64,000 nt of DNA from Streptomyces rubradiris (GTDB lineage: Bacteria; Actinomycetota; Actinomycetes; Streptomycetales; Streptomycetaceae). This document shows positions 1-8,092 of the stretch, in pieces. The stretch is from NCBI RefSeq assembly GCF_016860525.1, contig NZ_BNEA01000001.1:1195501-1259500 (forward strand). Reading direction: 5' to 3'. The notes beneath the pieces are model-generated. The model made no database searches and had not been told where the DNA came from. It worked only from the letters and a program-made list of their open reading frames with translations. How positions within the stretch are numbered: the first letter of the stretch is position 1; every line of letters begins with the position of its first letter. The position numbers and the translations under genes were made by a program.

Positions 1-435
1 GAGCTGCGGCGCCGGGTGGCCGGGGTCGACATCGAGGACGTGCTGCGCTTCCGCGAGGTGCTGGAGGTGGGCGCGGCCGGTCTGTGCGCGGCGCACGGGC
101 TGGCCGGGGAGCGCGCGCGGCGGCTGCGTGAGGCGCTGGAGCGCACGCGGGAGGCCCCGCTCGCGGACTACCGGCGGGCGGACACGCTGCTGCACCTGAC
201 GCTGGCCGAGCTGTGCGGCTCGCCGTCGCTGGCCGAGCGGTACGCGGCGGTCCGGGCCACGGTGAACGACCTGCTGGACTGCATCCCGCTGCTGGTGCGC
301 AACCTGGAGCACTCCCAGCGGCAGCACACCGCGCTGGTGGAGGCGGTGCTGGAGGGAGACGCCGACGGAGCCCGGGAGGTGATGCGCGAGCACTGCGCGG
401 GCACGGCGGCGCTGCTGCGGGGCTTCCTGACCTGA
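1..435 (+). CDS. GntR/FadR-family transcriptional regulator, C-terminal part (5' end outside window)
   Basis: The reading frame is open from base 1, so the N-terminal winged-helix DNA-binding domain lies outside the window. The visible 143 residues are all helical and fit an FCD ligand-binding domain: an Asp-Thr-Leu-Leu-His segment, a mid-domain His-Ser-Gln-Arg-Gln-His helix and a C-terminal Met-Arg-Glu-His, the spacing used by FCD proteins to bind a metal and a small acid. Next on the same strand is a gamma-glutamyl amide hydrolase, so the regulator probably controls gamma-glutamylation of an amine (polyamine or ethanolamine type). In S. coelicolor a similar regulator sits beside glnA4, which I recall rather than see. 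The family call is firm and the ligand is inferred. Confidence 0.82.
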   Translation, partial: ELRRRVAGVDIEDVLRFREVLEVGAAGLCAAHGLAGERARRLREALERTREAPLADYRRADTLLHLTLAELCGSPSLAERYAAVRATVNDLLDCIPLLVRNLEHSQRQHTALVEAVLEGDADGAREVMREHCAGTAALLRGFLT

Positions 436-446
436 CCCGGCTACAC

Positions 447-468
447 AAAGGTTCGACCGAATACCTTT
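447..468. promoter_or_regulatory. Possible operator: inverted repeat AAAGGT-N10-ACCTTT
   Basis: A perfect 6-bp inverted repeat lies in the 109-bp gap between the FCD regulator and the amidotransferase gene, about 77 bp before the latter's start. Size and position suit a GntR-type operator, and the adjacent regulator is the natural candidate. No footprint or second copy was seen, so this is inference. Confidence 0.35.
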
Positions 469-544
469 ACCGAGGCGCTCTTGAAGCGGGCGCCCCGATC
501 GAGCACGGTGGAATCAGGACCGCCGGGTTCCCGTGGAGGACTGC

Positions 545-1231
545 ATGACGGCACGGCCGCTGATCGGCGTGAGCACGTACCTGGAGTCCGGCGCGCGCTG
601 GGGGGTGTGGGAACTGGAGGCGGTGCTGCTGCCGGCCGCGTACCCACGGCTCGTCCAGCGGGCCGGCGGGCTGGCGCTGCTGCTGCCGCCGGACGCGCCC
701 GAGCGGGCCGCCGCGGCCCTGGCCCCGCTGGACGCCCTGGTCGTCGCGGGCGGCCCGGACGTCGACCCGGCCCGTTACGGCGCCGAGCGCTCCCCGCACA
801 CCGGGCGGCCCGCGCCCGAGCGGGACGCCTGGGAACTCGCGCTGATCGAGGCCGCGCTGGCGGCGGGGACACCGCTGCTCGGCGTCTGCCGGGGCATGCA
901 GCTGCTGAACGTGGCACTGGGCGGCACGCTGGTCCAGCACCTGGAGGGGCACGCGGAGAGGGTCGGCGTGTTCGGCGGGCACCCGGTGAAGCCGGTACCG
1001 GGGACGCTGTACGGCGGGATCGTCCCGGAGGAGCTGACCGTGCCGACGTACCACCACCAGGCCGTGGAGCGGCTCGGCGCCGGACTGGTGCCCTCCGCCT
1101 ACGCGGCGGACGGCACCGTGGAGGCCGTGGAACTGCCCGCGGACCGGGGCTGGGTCCTCGGCGTGCAGTGGCACCCCGAACAGAGCGACGACCTGCGGGT
1201 CATGCAGGCCCTGATCGCAGCCGCTTCCTGA
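545..1231 (+). CDS. Class I glutamine amidotransferase-like gamma-glutamyl-gamma-aminobutyrate hydrolase (PuuD-like)
   Basis: Predicted cytosolic 228-residue hydrolase that would cleave gamma-glutamyl amides such as gamma-glutamyl-GABA, releasing glutamate. The nucleophile elbow GVCRGMQ carries the catalytic Cys, and VQWHPEQ near the C terminus carries the His-Glu pair. GGPDVDPARYG is the usual PuuD segment. The ATG at 545 is chosen because GGAGGA at 535-540 lies just upstream; an in-frame GTG at 533 has no such site. It follows the FCD regulator, which suggests a monoamine or polyamine utilisation module continuing outside the window. The exact substrate is not readable from sequence. Confidence 0.88.
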   Translation: MTARPLIGVSTYLESGARWGVWELEAVLLPAAYPRLVQRAGGLALLLPPDAPERAAAALAPLDALVVAGGPDVDPARYGAERSPHTGRPAPERDAWELALIEAALAAGTPLLGVCRGMQLLNVALGGTLVQHLEGHAERVGVFGGHPVKPVPGTLYGGIVPEELTVPTYHHQAVERLGAGLVPSAYAADGTVEAVELPADRGWVLGVQWHPEQSDDLRVMQALIAAAS

Positions 1232-1301
1232 GGGGCGGCGTGGTCCGCGGGGTGCGGGTGCGTCGGGGCTGAGCGCCCGGTTTTCCGCTGTCCTTTCACG
1301 C

Positions 1302-2225
1302 TCACGCTCGTGTGAGTGACAGGAGTTCTCTCGCCGGACCGGCGGGGCGGTGGCCGGTGGGCCAGACCGCTCGGAGGGCCCGGCGCAGGGGGACGCCCTC
1401 CACGGGGATGCTGACCAGGCGGCGCAGGGACAGTTCCTCACCCACCGCCAGTTCGCTGAGGACGGAGGGGCCCGCGCCGCTGACCGCGGAGGCCTTGACC
1501 GCCGTGGTCGAGGACAGCTCGATCAGCGGGCGGGCCAGACCGCCGAGCGCCGCGTCCAGGACCTGGCGGGTGCCCGAACCCCGCTCTCGGAGGATGAGCG
1601 GGGTGGACGCCAGCTCCGCCGCCGTCAGGGGCCGCCGGCGCCGGGCCCACGGGTGGCCGGGCGCGGTGACGACGATCAGCCGGTCGTGGGCGATGACCGT
1701 GGAGTCCAGGCCGGTCGGCACGTTCAGGCCCTCCACGAACCCGAGGTCCGCCTCCCCCGCCAGCAGCAGCTCCGCGACCTTCGCCGAGTTGCCCGCGAGC
1801 AGCGACACGGCCGTGTCGGGCCGCTCGGCGTGCAGCGCGAGCAGCCAGCCGGGCAGCAGGTATTCGGCGATGGTCATGCTGGCCGCGACCCGGAGCCGGG
1901 AGTCACGCCGGTCCCGCAGCGCCCGCGCGCCCGCGTCGAAGGCGGCCGCCGCCTCCACCACCCGGCGGGCCCAGTCCGTGACCAGGGCGCCCGCGTCGGT
2001 GAGCCGGGAGCCGCGCGGGGAGCGGTCGACGAGGGCCACCCCCAGCTGCCGTTCCATGGAGCGCAGCCGGCTGCTCGCGGCCGGCTGGGTGATGCCGACC
2101 TCGCGGGCCGCCGCGCCGAGACTGCCCAGCCGCGCCACCGCGAGCAGCAGCTCCAGCGCGGCCAGGTCCGGCACCCGGTGCGCCAGAGATTCCGTGCGTT
2201 CCCGCTGTCCCTCGGCCCTGCTCAT
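1302..2225 (-). CDS. LysR-family transcriptional regulator
   Basis: A 307-residue LysR-type regulator. The N-terminal winged helix includes the segments LAVARLGSLGAAAREVG and TQPAASSRLRSMERQLG, followed by a periplasmic-binding-like effector domain of normal length. It is divergent from a TDT transporter with only 70 bp between the two starts, the classic arrangement for a LysR protein controlling its neighbour and itself. A T-N11-A palindrome overlaps its own start codon. The inducer is unknown; an organic acid, or sulfite as in fungal Ssu1 transporters of this family, is possible because of the transporter next door. Confidence 0.92.
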   Translation of the reverse strand: MSRAEGQRERTESLAHRVPDLAALELLLAVARLGSLGAAAREVGITQPAASSRLRSMERQLGVALVDRSPRGSRLTDAGALVTDWARRVVEAAAAFDAGARALRDRRDSRLRVAASMTIAEYLLPGWLLALHAERPDTAVSLLAGNSAKVAELLLAGEADLGFVEGLNVPTGLDSTVIAHDRLIVVTAPGHPWARRRRPLTAAELASTPLILRERGSGTRQVLDAALGGLARPLIELSSTTAVKASAVSGAGPSVLSELAVGEELSLRRLVSIPVEGVPLRRALRAVWPTGHRPAGPARELLSLTRA

Positions 2226-2239
2226 AAGACCAGCTTATG
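2223..2239. promoter_or_regulatory. LysR-type operator CATAAG-N5-CTTATG overlapping the lysR start codon
   Basis: A perfect 6-bp inverted repeat with a 5-bp centre gives ATAAG-N5-CTTAT, which matches the T-N11-A LysR box. It covers the initiation codon of the regulator (2223-2225) and lies about 57 bp before the divergent transporter start, well placed for autorepression and for activating the transporter. Confidence 0.6.
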
Positions 2240-2295
2240 CCCTCATAGACAGGAACTCCCTGGTCAGGGGGGAATCGCTGGGACATCGTGAGCGC

Positions 2296-3441
2296 ATGGT
2301 CACCGCAGCCCAGCCCCGTACGCCATCGGTCAGACACCTCGGCCCCAACTGGTACGCCTCCGTGATGGGCACCGCCATCGTCGGCTCCGCAGGGGTCGCG
2401 CTGCCCGCGCCGGCGAACGGGCCGCGCGCCGTCTTCGCCGCCGTCTGGGTGCTGTCGCTGCTGCTGCTCGTGGCCCTGCTGGCCGCCCGCGCCGTGCACT
2501 GGGCCCGCCACCGCGACCAGGCCCGCGCCCACCTCCTCGATCCGGCCGTGGCCCCCTTCCACGCCTGCCTGGCGATGGCGCTGCTGTCGGTGGGCGGCGG
2601 CGCCCTGACGGCCGGCCGGGACCTGATCGGCACCCGCGCGGCCGTCGCCCTGGACACCGTGCTGTACACCGCCGGTACGGCGGCCGGGCTCGGGGCCGCC
2701 GTCGCCGTGCCGTACCTGATGGCCGTGCGGCACCGGGCCGAACCCGGCCAGGCCAGCCCGGTGTGGCTGCTGCCGCTGGTCGCGCCCATGGTGTCGGCCG
2801 CGCTCGGCCCGCTGCTGGTGCCGCACCTGCCGCCGGGGCAGCCCCGGGAGACCCTGCTGCTGGCGTGCCTCGCGCTGTTCGGGGCGAGCCTGCTGGCCGT
2901 GCTGCTGATGCTGCCGCTGGTGTTCGCCCGGCTGATCACCGCCGGGCCGCTGCCGCTCGCGCTCACCCCGACCCTGTTCCTGGTACTCGGCCCGCTCGGG
3001 CAGTCCGCCACCGCCACGGGAGTGATCGCGGACGCCGCGCCCGGGGTCGTACCGGCCCCCTACGACCGCGGCCTCGCGGTCCTCGCCGTGCTGTACGGCG
3101 TGCCCGTGATGGGGTTCGCGCTGCTGTGGCTGGCGCTGGCGACCGCGCACGTGGTGCGGGCCCGGCGGCACGGGATGGGGTTCGCGCTGACCTGGTGGGC
3201 GTTCACCTTCCCGGTGGGCACCTGTGTCACCGGCGCGGCCGCCCTGGCCCGGCACACCGGCCTGGCGGTGTACGAGGCGCTGGCCGTGGGTCTGTACGCC
3301 GTCCTGGTGGCGGCCTGGCTCGCGGCGGCCCGCGGCACCGTGCGCGGCCTGCTCAGCGGCGAGCTGCTCGCAGGGCCTCGGCCAGCACCCGTGGCGCTCG
3401 CGTCAGGGACGGGCCGTACCACGTCAGGTGCCGTCCGCTGA
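2296..3441 (+). CDS. TDT-family (tellurite resistance/dicarboxylate, SLAC1-like) membrane transporter
   Basis: An integral membrane protein of 381 residues with about ten hydrophobic segments. It begins with the family-typical LGPNWYASVMGTAIVG, which matches the start of TehA/Mae1/Ssu1-type proteins. Members move small anions such as C4-dicarboxylates, sulfite or chloride; this one's substrate cannot be told. The ATG at 2296 is chosen because the family motif starts about 18 residues later; the frame is open much further upstream but runs antisense through the LysR gene. Its 3' end overlaps the convergent metal-receptor gene by 89 bp (3353-3441). The transporter's overlapping C-terminal tail is low-complexity. 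Confidence 0.85.
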   Translation: MVTAAQPRTPSVRHLGPNWYASVMGTAIVGSAGVALPAPANGPRAVFAAVWVLSLLLLVALLAARAVHWARHRDQARAHLLDPAVAPFHACLAMALLSVGGGALTAGRDLIGTRAAVALDTVLYTAGTAAGLGAAVAVPYLMAVRHRAEPGQASPVWLLPLVAPMVSAALGPLLVPHLPPGQPRETLLLACLALFGASLLAVLLMLPLVFARLITAGPLPLALTPTLFLVLGPLGQSATATGVIADAAPGVVPAPYDRGLAVLAVLYGVPVMGFALLWLALATAHVVRARRHGMGFALTWWAFTFPVGTCVTGAAALARHTGLAVYEALAVGLYAVLVAAWLAAARGTVRGLLSGELLAGPRPAPVALASGTGRTTSGAVR

Positions 3442-4075
3442 CCAGGGCGCAGGGCAGGCCGGGGAAGGCCTCGGGGCCGTCGTCGGCGGTGAAGCGGTAC
3501 GGCTCGTCGGGCAGGACCACCAGGTCCGGGGACGCCGCGCGCAGCTCGGCCGCCGGGACGCGCGGATAGCGGTCGGGGTGGCCGGCGTAGAGGTGGTCCA
3601 CGCCGAGGCGGGCCAGGACGTCACCGGCGAAGGTGTCCCGGCCGAGAACCATCCAGGGGCGGCGCCAGACGGGCACCACCGCGGTCGTGCGCTCCGCGGG
3701 CTCGGGCAGCGCCGCCCAGGCCCGCTCCGCCTCGTCCAGCCAGCCGGGCCGGCCCGGGGCGCCGCACGCGGTGAGCACCCGGTCCAGCTCGGTGAAGGCC
3801 TGCGGCACGCCCCGTACCTCGGTGACCAGGACCTCGATGCCGGCCGCGCGCAGGGCGTCGAGGTCGGCGGCGCGGTTCTCCTCCTCGTTGGCGATCACCA
3901 GGTCCGGGGCGAGGGAGACGATCCGGTCCACCCGGGGGTTCTTCGTGCCGCCGATCCGGGCGACGTCCAGGTCCGCCGGGTGGGTGCACCAGTCGGTGGC
4001 GCCCACGAGGGCGCCGGGCAGGGTCACCGCGACGGCCTCGGTCAGGGACGGGACCAGGGAGACCACCCGCGTCAC
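3353..4075 (-). CDS. Helical-backbone metal receptor-like (BtuF/TroA-type) protein without signal peptide
   Basis: The 240-residue product begins with the BtuF-type strand RVVSLVPSLTEAV and contains DLVIANEEENR and a second Rossmann-like half, so the fold is that of a cobalamin or iron-chelate binding protein. No signal peptide or lipobox precedes this strand, so the protein would be cytoplasmic or the pair acts differently from a classical ABC importer. The GTG at 4075 is chosen because GGAAGG lies seven bases upstream; the frame extends further but into the upstream gene. It is 22 bp downstream of the XRE-cupin gene, so the two are probably cotranscribed. Ligand unknown. Confidence 0.78.
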   Translation of the reverse strand: MTRVVSLVPSLTEAVAVTLPGALVGATDWCTHPADLDVARIGGTKNPRVDRIVSLAPDLVIANEEENRAADLDALRAAGIEVLVTEVRGVPQAFTELDRVLTACGAPGRPGWLDEAERAWAALPEPAERTTAVVPVWRRPWMVLGRDTFAGDVLARLGVDHLYAGHPDRYPRVPAAELRAASPDLVVLPDEPYRFTADDGPEAFPGLPCALVSGRHLTWYGPSLTRAPRVLAEALRAARR

Positions 4076-4097
4076 GGCGCCGCCTTCCGCCCGCCGC

Positions 4098-4670
4098 TCA
4101 GCGGGACCTGTTCCGGACGGCCTCGATGTGCTCGGCGACCGCCACCACGATGATCCGGGTGTCCGGGACCGTGGCCCGCCAGCGGTGCCGGACGCCACCG
4201 GTCAGATACAGGGTGTCGCCCCGGCCGAGGCGGTAGGCGCGGCCCTCCGCCTCGATCTCCACCGCGCCGTCGGCGACGTACATCAGCTCGTCGTTGCGGT
4301 GCTGGAGCTCGCGGCCGGCGTCGTGGTCGCCGGTGAACTCGGAGGCGTGCAGCTGGTGGTGGCCGCGCACCAGGGCGCGGGTGCGCGGGTCGAAGTCGCC
4401 CTCGGCGACCGGCTCGGCGCGCACCACGTCCACGCTGGCCGCCGGGTCGGCGGCGGCGAGGAGTTCGACGGCCGTGGTGCGCAGCGCGTCGGCCAGCTTC
4501 TCCAGGGAGGTGCTGCTCGGGCGGGCCCGGTCGTTCTCCACCTGGCTGAGGAAGGGCACCGACAGGCCGCTTCGCTCGGCCACGACGGCGAGGGTCAGTT
4601 CCAGCGCGCGGCGGCGCCGCCGGACGGCCGCGCCCACCCGCACGGGCTGCTGTTCTTTGTGGTCGCCCAT
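4098..4670 (-). CDS. XRE-family regulator with C-terminal cupin sensor domain
   Basis: A 190-residue protein. An N-terminal helix-turn-helix (residues about 12-65, including SGLSVPFLSQVENDRARPS) is followed by a cupin barrel (about 105-180, including HASEFTGDHDAGRELQHR and GDTLYLTGGVRHRW). This architecture is typical of small-molecule-sensing repressors such as PuuR. ATG 4670 is favoured by a purine-rich site just upstream; a GTG at 4691 would add seven residues. It appears to head a two-gene unit with the metal-receptor-like gene. Effector not known. Confidence 0.87.
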   Translation of the reverse strand: MGDHKEQQPVRVGAAVRRRRRALELTLAVVAERSGLSVPFLSQVENDRARPSSTSLEKLADALRTTAVELLAAADPAASVDVVRAEPVAEGDFDPRTRALVRGHHQLHASEFTGDHDAGRELQHRNDELMYVADGAVEIEAEGRAYRLGRGDTLYLTGGVRHRWRATVPDTRIIVVAVAEHIEAVRNRSR

Positions 4671-4898
4671 CGCTCCGGCTCCCTCCCTCACTCGTCGTTC
4701 CGCTGTACGGGTGCCCCTTACGGGGCGCCCCTCTTCTGATGACTTCTCTGCACCCTACGCATGTTCGGCAAACCGTTTCACGTGCCTGTCACATCCCCGA
4801 CACCTCCCTGATCCTCCACCCTCACTGTTCTCGCCAGCATCCCGGGGTGGGGACGGGCCCCGGAGCGGGTGCTCCGGGCGGATGAAGACGCCTGCCGG

Positions 4899-4927
4899 CC
4901 TGGCCCCGGCCGGGGGCCGGGGCCAGG
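4899..4927 (-). terminator. Perfect 13-bp stem, 3-nt loop hairpin
   Basis: Arms 4899-4911 and 4915-4927 are exact reverse complements and almost all G/C. It lies downstream of the betaine transporter operon on the minus strand and could be a second terminator. It lacks a U-tract, as is common in Streptomyces. Confidence 0.5.
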
Positions 4928-4975
4928 GGTCGTCACGCGTGGTGATTGGCCTGAAGTGTGCCGCGACCGCAACGG

Positions 4976-5033
4976 CCCGAGGGGCGGGCGGCACCGGGCG
5001 CGGCTCCGCGTCCGGCGGCACCCGCCCCTCGGG
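4976..5033 (-). terminator. Inverted repeat downstream of the betaine transporter operon
   Basis: Arms 4976-4988 and 5021-5033 are exact 13-bp complements around a 32-nt GC-rich spacer that can itself fold. It begins about 20 bp past the stop codon of the permease/binding-protein gene, so transcription termination is the likely role. Confidence 0.55.
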
Positions 5034-5054
5034 AGGCGGTCCGGGCCGGTCAGG

Positions 5055-6869
5055 TCACCCGGCCGCCTCGCTGTGGGTGCCGGCCTTGGCGACGGGGGCC
5101 CACTTGTCGACCAGGCCGGGGTGGTCGCGCAGCCAGCCTCGGACGGCCTCCTGCTCCTTTCCCTTGCCGGCCTGCTGGATGCGTGCCTCCAGGCCGGTCA
5201 GCTGCTCCTCGGTCATCGAGAAGTCCCTCAGCCACCGGCCGACCAGCGGGTTGTCGGCGGCGAAGCCCTTGCGGGCGAGGGTGTGCACGCCGTCGCCCTC
5301 GCCCCAGGCGCCCTTGGGGTCCTTGAGCTTCTTCAGGTCGTAGTCGCTGTACGCCCAGTGCGGCGACCACAGGGTGACGAGGACCGGCTGGTGCCGGGCG
5401 TAGGCGCGCTTCAGCTCGGCGAGCATGGCCGGGGTGGAGCCGTCGACCACGTCGTACGTGTCCTGAAGGCCGTACTCCTTCAGCACCTCGCTCTTGAGCA
5501 GGCTCATCTCGCCCGCGCTGGGCTCGATACCGATGATCTTCCCGTCGAACTCGGAGGCGTGCTCCTTCAGGTCGGCCAGGGAGTTCACGTCCTTGACATA
5601 AGAGGGCACGGACAGCTCCAGGGACGTGGGGCCGTACCACTTGCCGAGGTCGTCAAGCTGCTTGCCGTACTTCGACCAGTACTCGGCGTGCGTGGTGGGC
5701 AGCCAGGAGTCGGTCTGGAAGTCGAGCTGGCCGGTGGCGAGACCGGTGTAGAGCGGGCCGGCCGCGTACTGGGCCGTGCTCACCTTGAAGCCGCGCTCCT
5801 CAAGGATCTCCTTCCACAGGAACGTGGAGGCGATGCCCTCGTCCCAGGGGATGTAGCCGATCCGGATCTCCTTGCCCTTGCCGACGTCCGTACCGGATGC
5901 CTCGGAGGTGCCCGCGGAGGGACCGAAGACGCCGAGTCCGCCCGCGACGAGGGCCAGGACGACCACACCGGCCAGGGCGACGGCCGGGCGCGGACGGTAC
6001 GACCACGCGCGCGTGCGTGCCTTCACGGCGGCCCTGCGGCCCAGCGGGGAGAGCTGGGTGCCGAGCGCGCCGGTGACCCGGTCCAGGTAGATGGCGAGGA
6101 CGACGATGCCGACGCCCGCCTCGAAGCCGTAGCCGATGTCGAGCTGGCCGATGGCCTCGTTGACGGCACCGCCGAGGCCGCCGGTGCCGACCATGCCGGC
6201 GATGACGACCATGGACAGGCCCAACATGATCACCTGGTTGACGCCGGCCATGATGGTCGGCAGGGCGAGCGGCAGCTGCACCCGCCACAGGATGTTCCGC
6301 GGGGTCGTGCCGAACGCCTCTGCGGCCTCGACCAGTTCGGCGTCGACCTGGCGGATGCCCAGCTCGGTCATGCGGACGCCGGGGGCGAGCGCGAAGATCA
6401 GGGTGGCGACCACACCGGCGGCGGTGCCCAGCCCGAAGAAGAGCATGGCCGGGATCAGCAGCACCATCGAGGGCATGGTCTGGAGCAGGTCCAGGACCGG
6501 CCGTACGGCGGCGCTGACCGCCTTGGAGCGGGCCGCCCAGATGCCCAGCGGGAGGGAGATCACCAGGGCGATCACGGTCGCCACCAGGACCAGGGCGAGG
6601 GTGGACATGGCCCGGTCCCACAGGTCGAGCGAGTCGACCAGGGCGAACCCGGCGAAGGCGAGGACACCGGCGAGCAGTCCGCGCAGCCACCAGGCGACGA
6701 CGGCGAGGATGCCGGCCATCAGCAGCGGCTGGGGTGCGGTGAGCAGGGCGTCGATGCCGTCGTACATGCCCTCCATGACCGCCTTGACGGCGTCGAACAG
6801 CCAGGAGAGGTGGGCGACCAGCCAGTCCACGCCGGAGTCGACCCAGTCGCCGAGGGGGATCCTAGGCAT
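5055..6869 (-). CDS. Glycine betaine/proline ABC transporter: permease fused to substrate-binding domain
   Basis: A 604-residue fusion. Residues about 40-280 form an OpuAB/ProW-type permease with several membrane segments and the EAA-like loop EAAEAFGTTPRNILW. Another hydrophobic segment near 295-315 precedes an OpuAC/ProX-type binding domain (about 330-600) with aromatic-rich stretches (TDSWLPTTHAEYW, LWSPHWAYSDYD) of the kind that cage quaternary amines. The binding domain would be tethered outside the membrane. It overlaps the ATPase gene by 8 bp, so the two are translationally coupled. Role: uptake of compatible solutes under osmotic stress. The exact substrate (glycine betaine, proline betaine or choline) is not resolved. 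Confidence 0.93.
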   Translation of the reverse strand: MPRIPLGDWVDSGVDWLVAHLSWLFDAVKAVMEGMYDGIDALLTAPQPLLMAGILAVVAWWLRGLLAGVLAFAGFALVDSLDLWDRAMSTLALVLVATVIALVISLPLGIWAARSKAVSAAVRPVLDLLQTMPSMVLLIPAMLFFGLGTAAGVVATLIFALAPGVRMTELGIRQVDAELVEAAEAFGTTPRNILWRVQLPLALPTIMAGVNQVIMLGLSMVVIAGMVGTGGLGGAVNEAIGQLDIGYGFEAGVGIVVLAIYLDRVTGALGTQLSPLGRRAAVKARTRAWSYRPRPAVALAGVVVLALVAGGLGVFGPSAGTSEASGTDVGKGKEIRIGYIPWDEGIASTFLWKEILEERGFKVSTAQYAAGPLYTGLATGQLDFQTDSWLPTTHAEYWSKYGKQLDDLGKWYGPTSLELSVPSYVKDVNSLADLKEHASEFDGKIIGIEPSAGEMSLLKSEVLKEYGLQDTYDVVDGSTPAMLAELKRAYARHQPVLVTLWSPHWAYSDYDLKKLKDPKGAWGEGDGVHTLARKGFAADNPLVGRWLRDFSMTEEQLTGLEARIQQAGKGKEQEAVRGWLRDHPGLVDKWAPVAKAGTHSEAAG

Positions 6870-7938
6870 GGCTGACCACCTTCCCCTCCGGGTTGTCGCA
6901 GGCCACGGGGGCGGTCGTCGTGTCGCCGAGGAAGCCGAGCAGGCGCCGGCGCGCCACCACCCCGACGACCCGGCCCGTGCCGTCCACCACCGAGACCCGG
7001 TGGGACAGCCGGGCGCTGATCGCGCACAGCTCCGCGAACGGCGTCTCGCGGGTCGCCGTCTCGCAGCCGCACAGCGGCGCGTCGGAGGTCACCGAGGTGT
7101 CCATGAGCGCGCCCGCCGTCAGCACCCGGGAGCGGTCCACGTCCTGGATGAAGGAGGCCACGTAGTCGTTCGCGGGCCGCAGCAGGATGTCCTCCGCGGT
7201 GCCGGTCTGCACGATGCGGCCGTCCCGCATGACGGCGACGCGGTCACCGAGCCGCATGGCCTCGTTGAGGTCGTGGGTGATGAAGACGATCGTCTTCTTC
7301 AGGGTCTTCTGCAGCTCCAGCAGCTGGTCCTGCATGTCGCGGCGGATCAGCGGGTCCAGGGCGCTGAAGGACTCGTCCATCAGCAGCAGGTCCGCGTCGG
7401 TGGCGAGGGCGCGGGCCAGGCCGACGCGCTGCTGCATGCCGCCGGACAGCTCGTCGGGCCAGGACGCCTCCCAGCCGGCCAGGCCGCACAGGGCGAGCGC
7501 CTCGTCGGCGCGGCGCTCGCGCTCGGCGCGGGGCACGCCCTGCACTTCCAGGCCGTAGGCGGCGTTGTCGCGGACGCTGCGGTGCGGGAACAGCGCGAAG
7601 TGCTGGAAGACCATGCTGATCTTCCTGGAGCGCAGTTCGCGCAGCGCCCGGTCGCCGAGCGCGGTCAGGTCCTGCCCGTCGAAGCGCACGCTGCCCGCGG
7701 TCGGCTCCAGCAGCCCGTTGAGCATGCGCAGCAGGGTGGACTTGCCGGAGCCCGACAGTCCCATCACGACGAAGATCTCGCCGGCCTCGACGCGGAAGGA
7801 GGCGTCGATCACGGCGGCCGTCGCGCCGTCCGCGCGCAGCTCCGCCCGGTCGGCGCCGCGCCGCAGTCGCTCCACCGCGTCGTCGGGTCGTCTTCCGAAC
7901 ACCTTGAACAGGTGCTCTGCCTCAAGCCTGGGTGACAC
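6862..7938 (-). CDS. Glycine betaine/proline ABC transporter ATP-binding protein (OpuAA/ProV type)
   Basis: A 358-residue ATPase. It shows Walker A GLSGSGKST (residues 60-68), Q-loop FQHFALFPHR, signature ELSGGMQQR (about 163-171), Walker B LLLMDES and the switch His in FITHDL. The C-terminal part (about 270-345) is CBS-like, as in ProV/OpuAA where it senses ionic strength. The GTG at 7938 is preceded by GAGAGG. It is the first gene of the two-gene transporter and is divergent from the exonuclease gene across 154 bp. Confidence 0.94.
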   Translation of the reverse strand: MSPRLEAEHLFKVFGRRPDDAVERLRRGADRAELRADGATAAVIDASFRVEAGEIFVVMGLSGSGKSTLLRMLNGLLEPTAGSVRFDGQDLTALGDRALRELRSRKISMVFQHFALFPHRSVRDNAAYGLEVQGVPRAERERRADEALALCGLAGWEASWPDELSGGMQQRVGLARALATDADLLLMDESFSALDPLIRRDMQDQLLELQKTLKKTIVFITHDLNEAMRLGDRVAVMRDGRIVQTGTAEDILLRPANDYVASFIQDVDRSRVLTAGALMDTSVTSDAPLCGCETATRETPFAELCAISARLSHRVSVVDGTGRVVGVVARRRLLGFLGDTTTAPVACDNPEGKVVSHA

Positions 7939-8092
7939 GCGTACCTCTCGTCTCCGGGGACAGGACAGAGGCCGCGCCTCCCCAGGTCAAGCCGGGGCAA
8001 ACCCGCAAGTGGCCGGGCTCACGGCAGTGCGCGTCACGCAACGCGTTCCCGGTCCGCGGGGCACTGTCGGTGCCGTGCGGCATGATGCGTGC

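Larger units (their letters stand above)
4692..5054. other. Intergenic region (363 bp) with two hairpins
   Basis: No coding sequence with normal codon bias was found here. It separates the end of the betaine transporter operon from the promoter of the XRE-cupin gene, both on the minus strand. It holds the two inverted repeats listed separately and a somewhat AT-richer stretch near 4735-4800 that may contain the XRE-cupin promoter. Confidence 0.6.

Noticed and set aside
1312..2295. Long plus-strand open frame across the LysR gene
   Set aside because: It is antisense to LysR, Arg/Ser-rich without domains; only its 3' part from 2296 is the real transporter gene.
4899..5033. CRISPR-like or repeat array near the two hairpins
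   Set aside because: Only two unrelated inverted repeats are present; there are no regularly spaced direct repeats.
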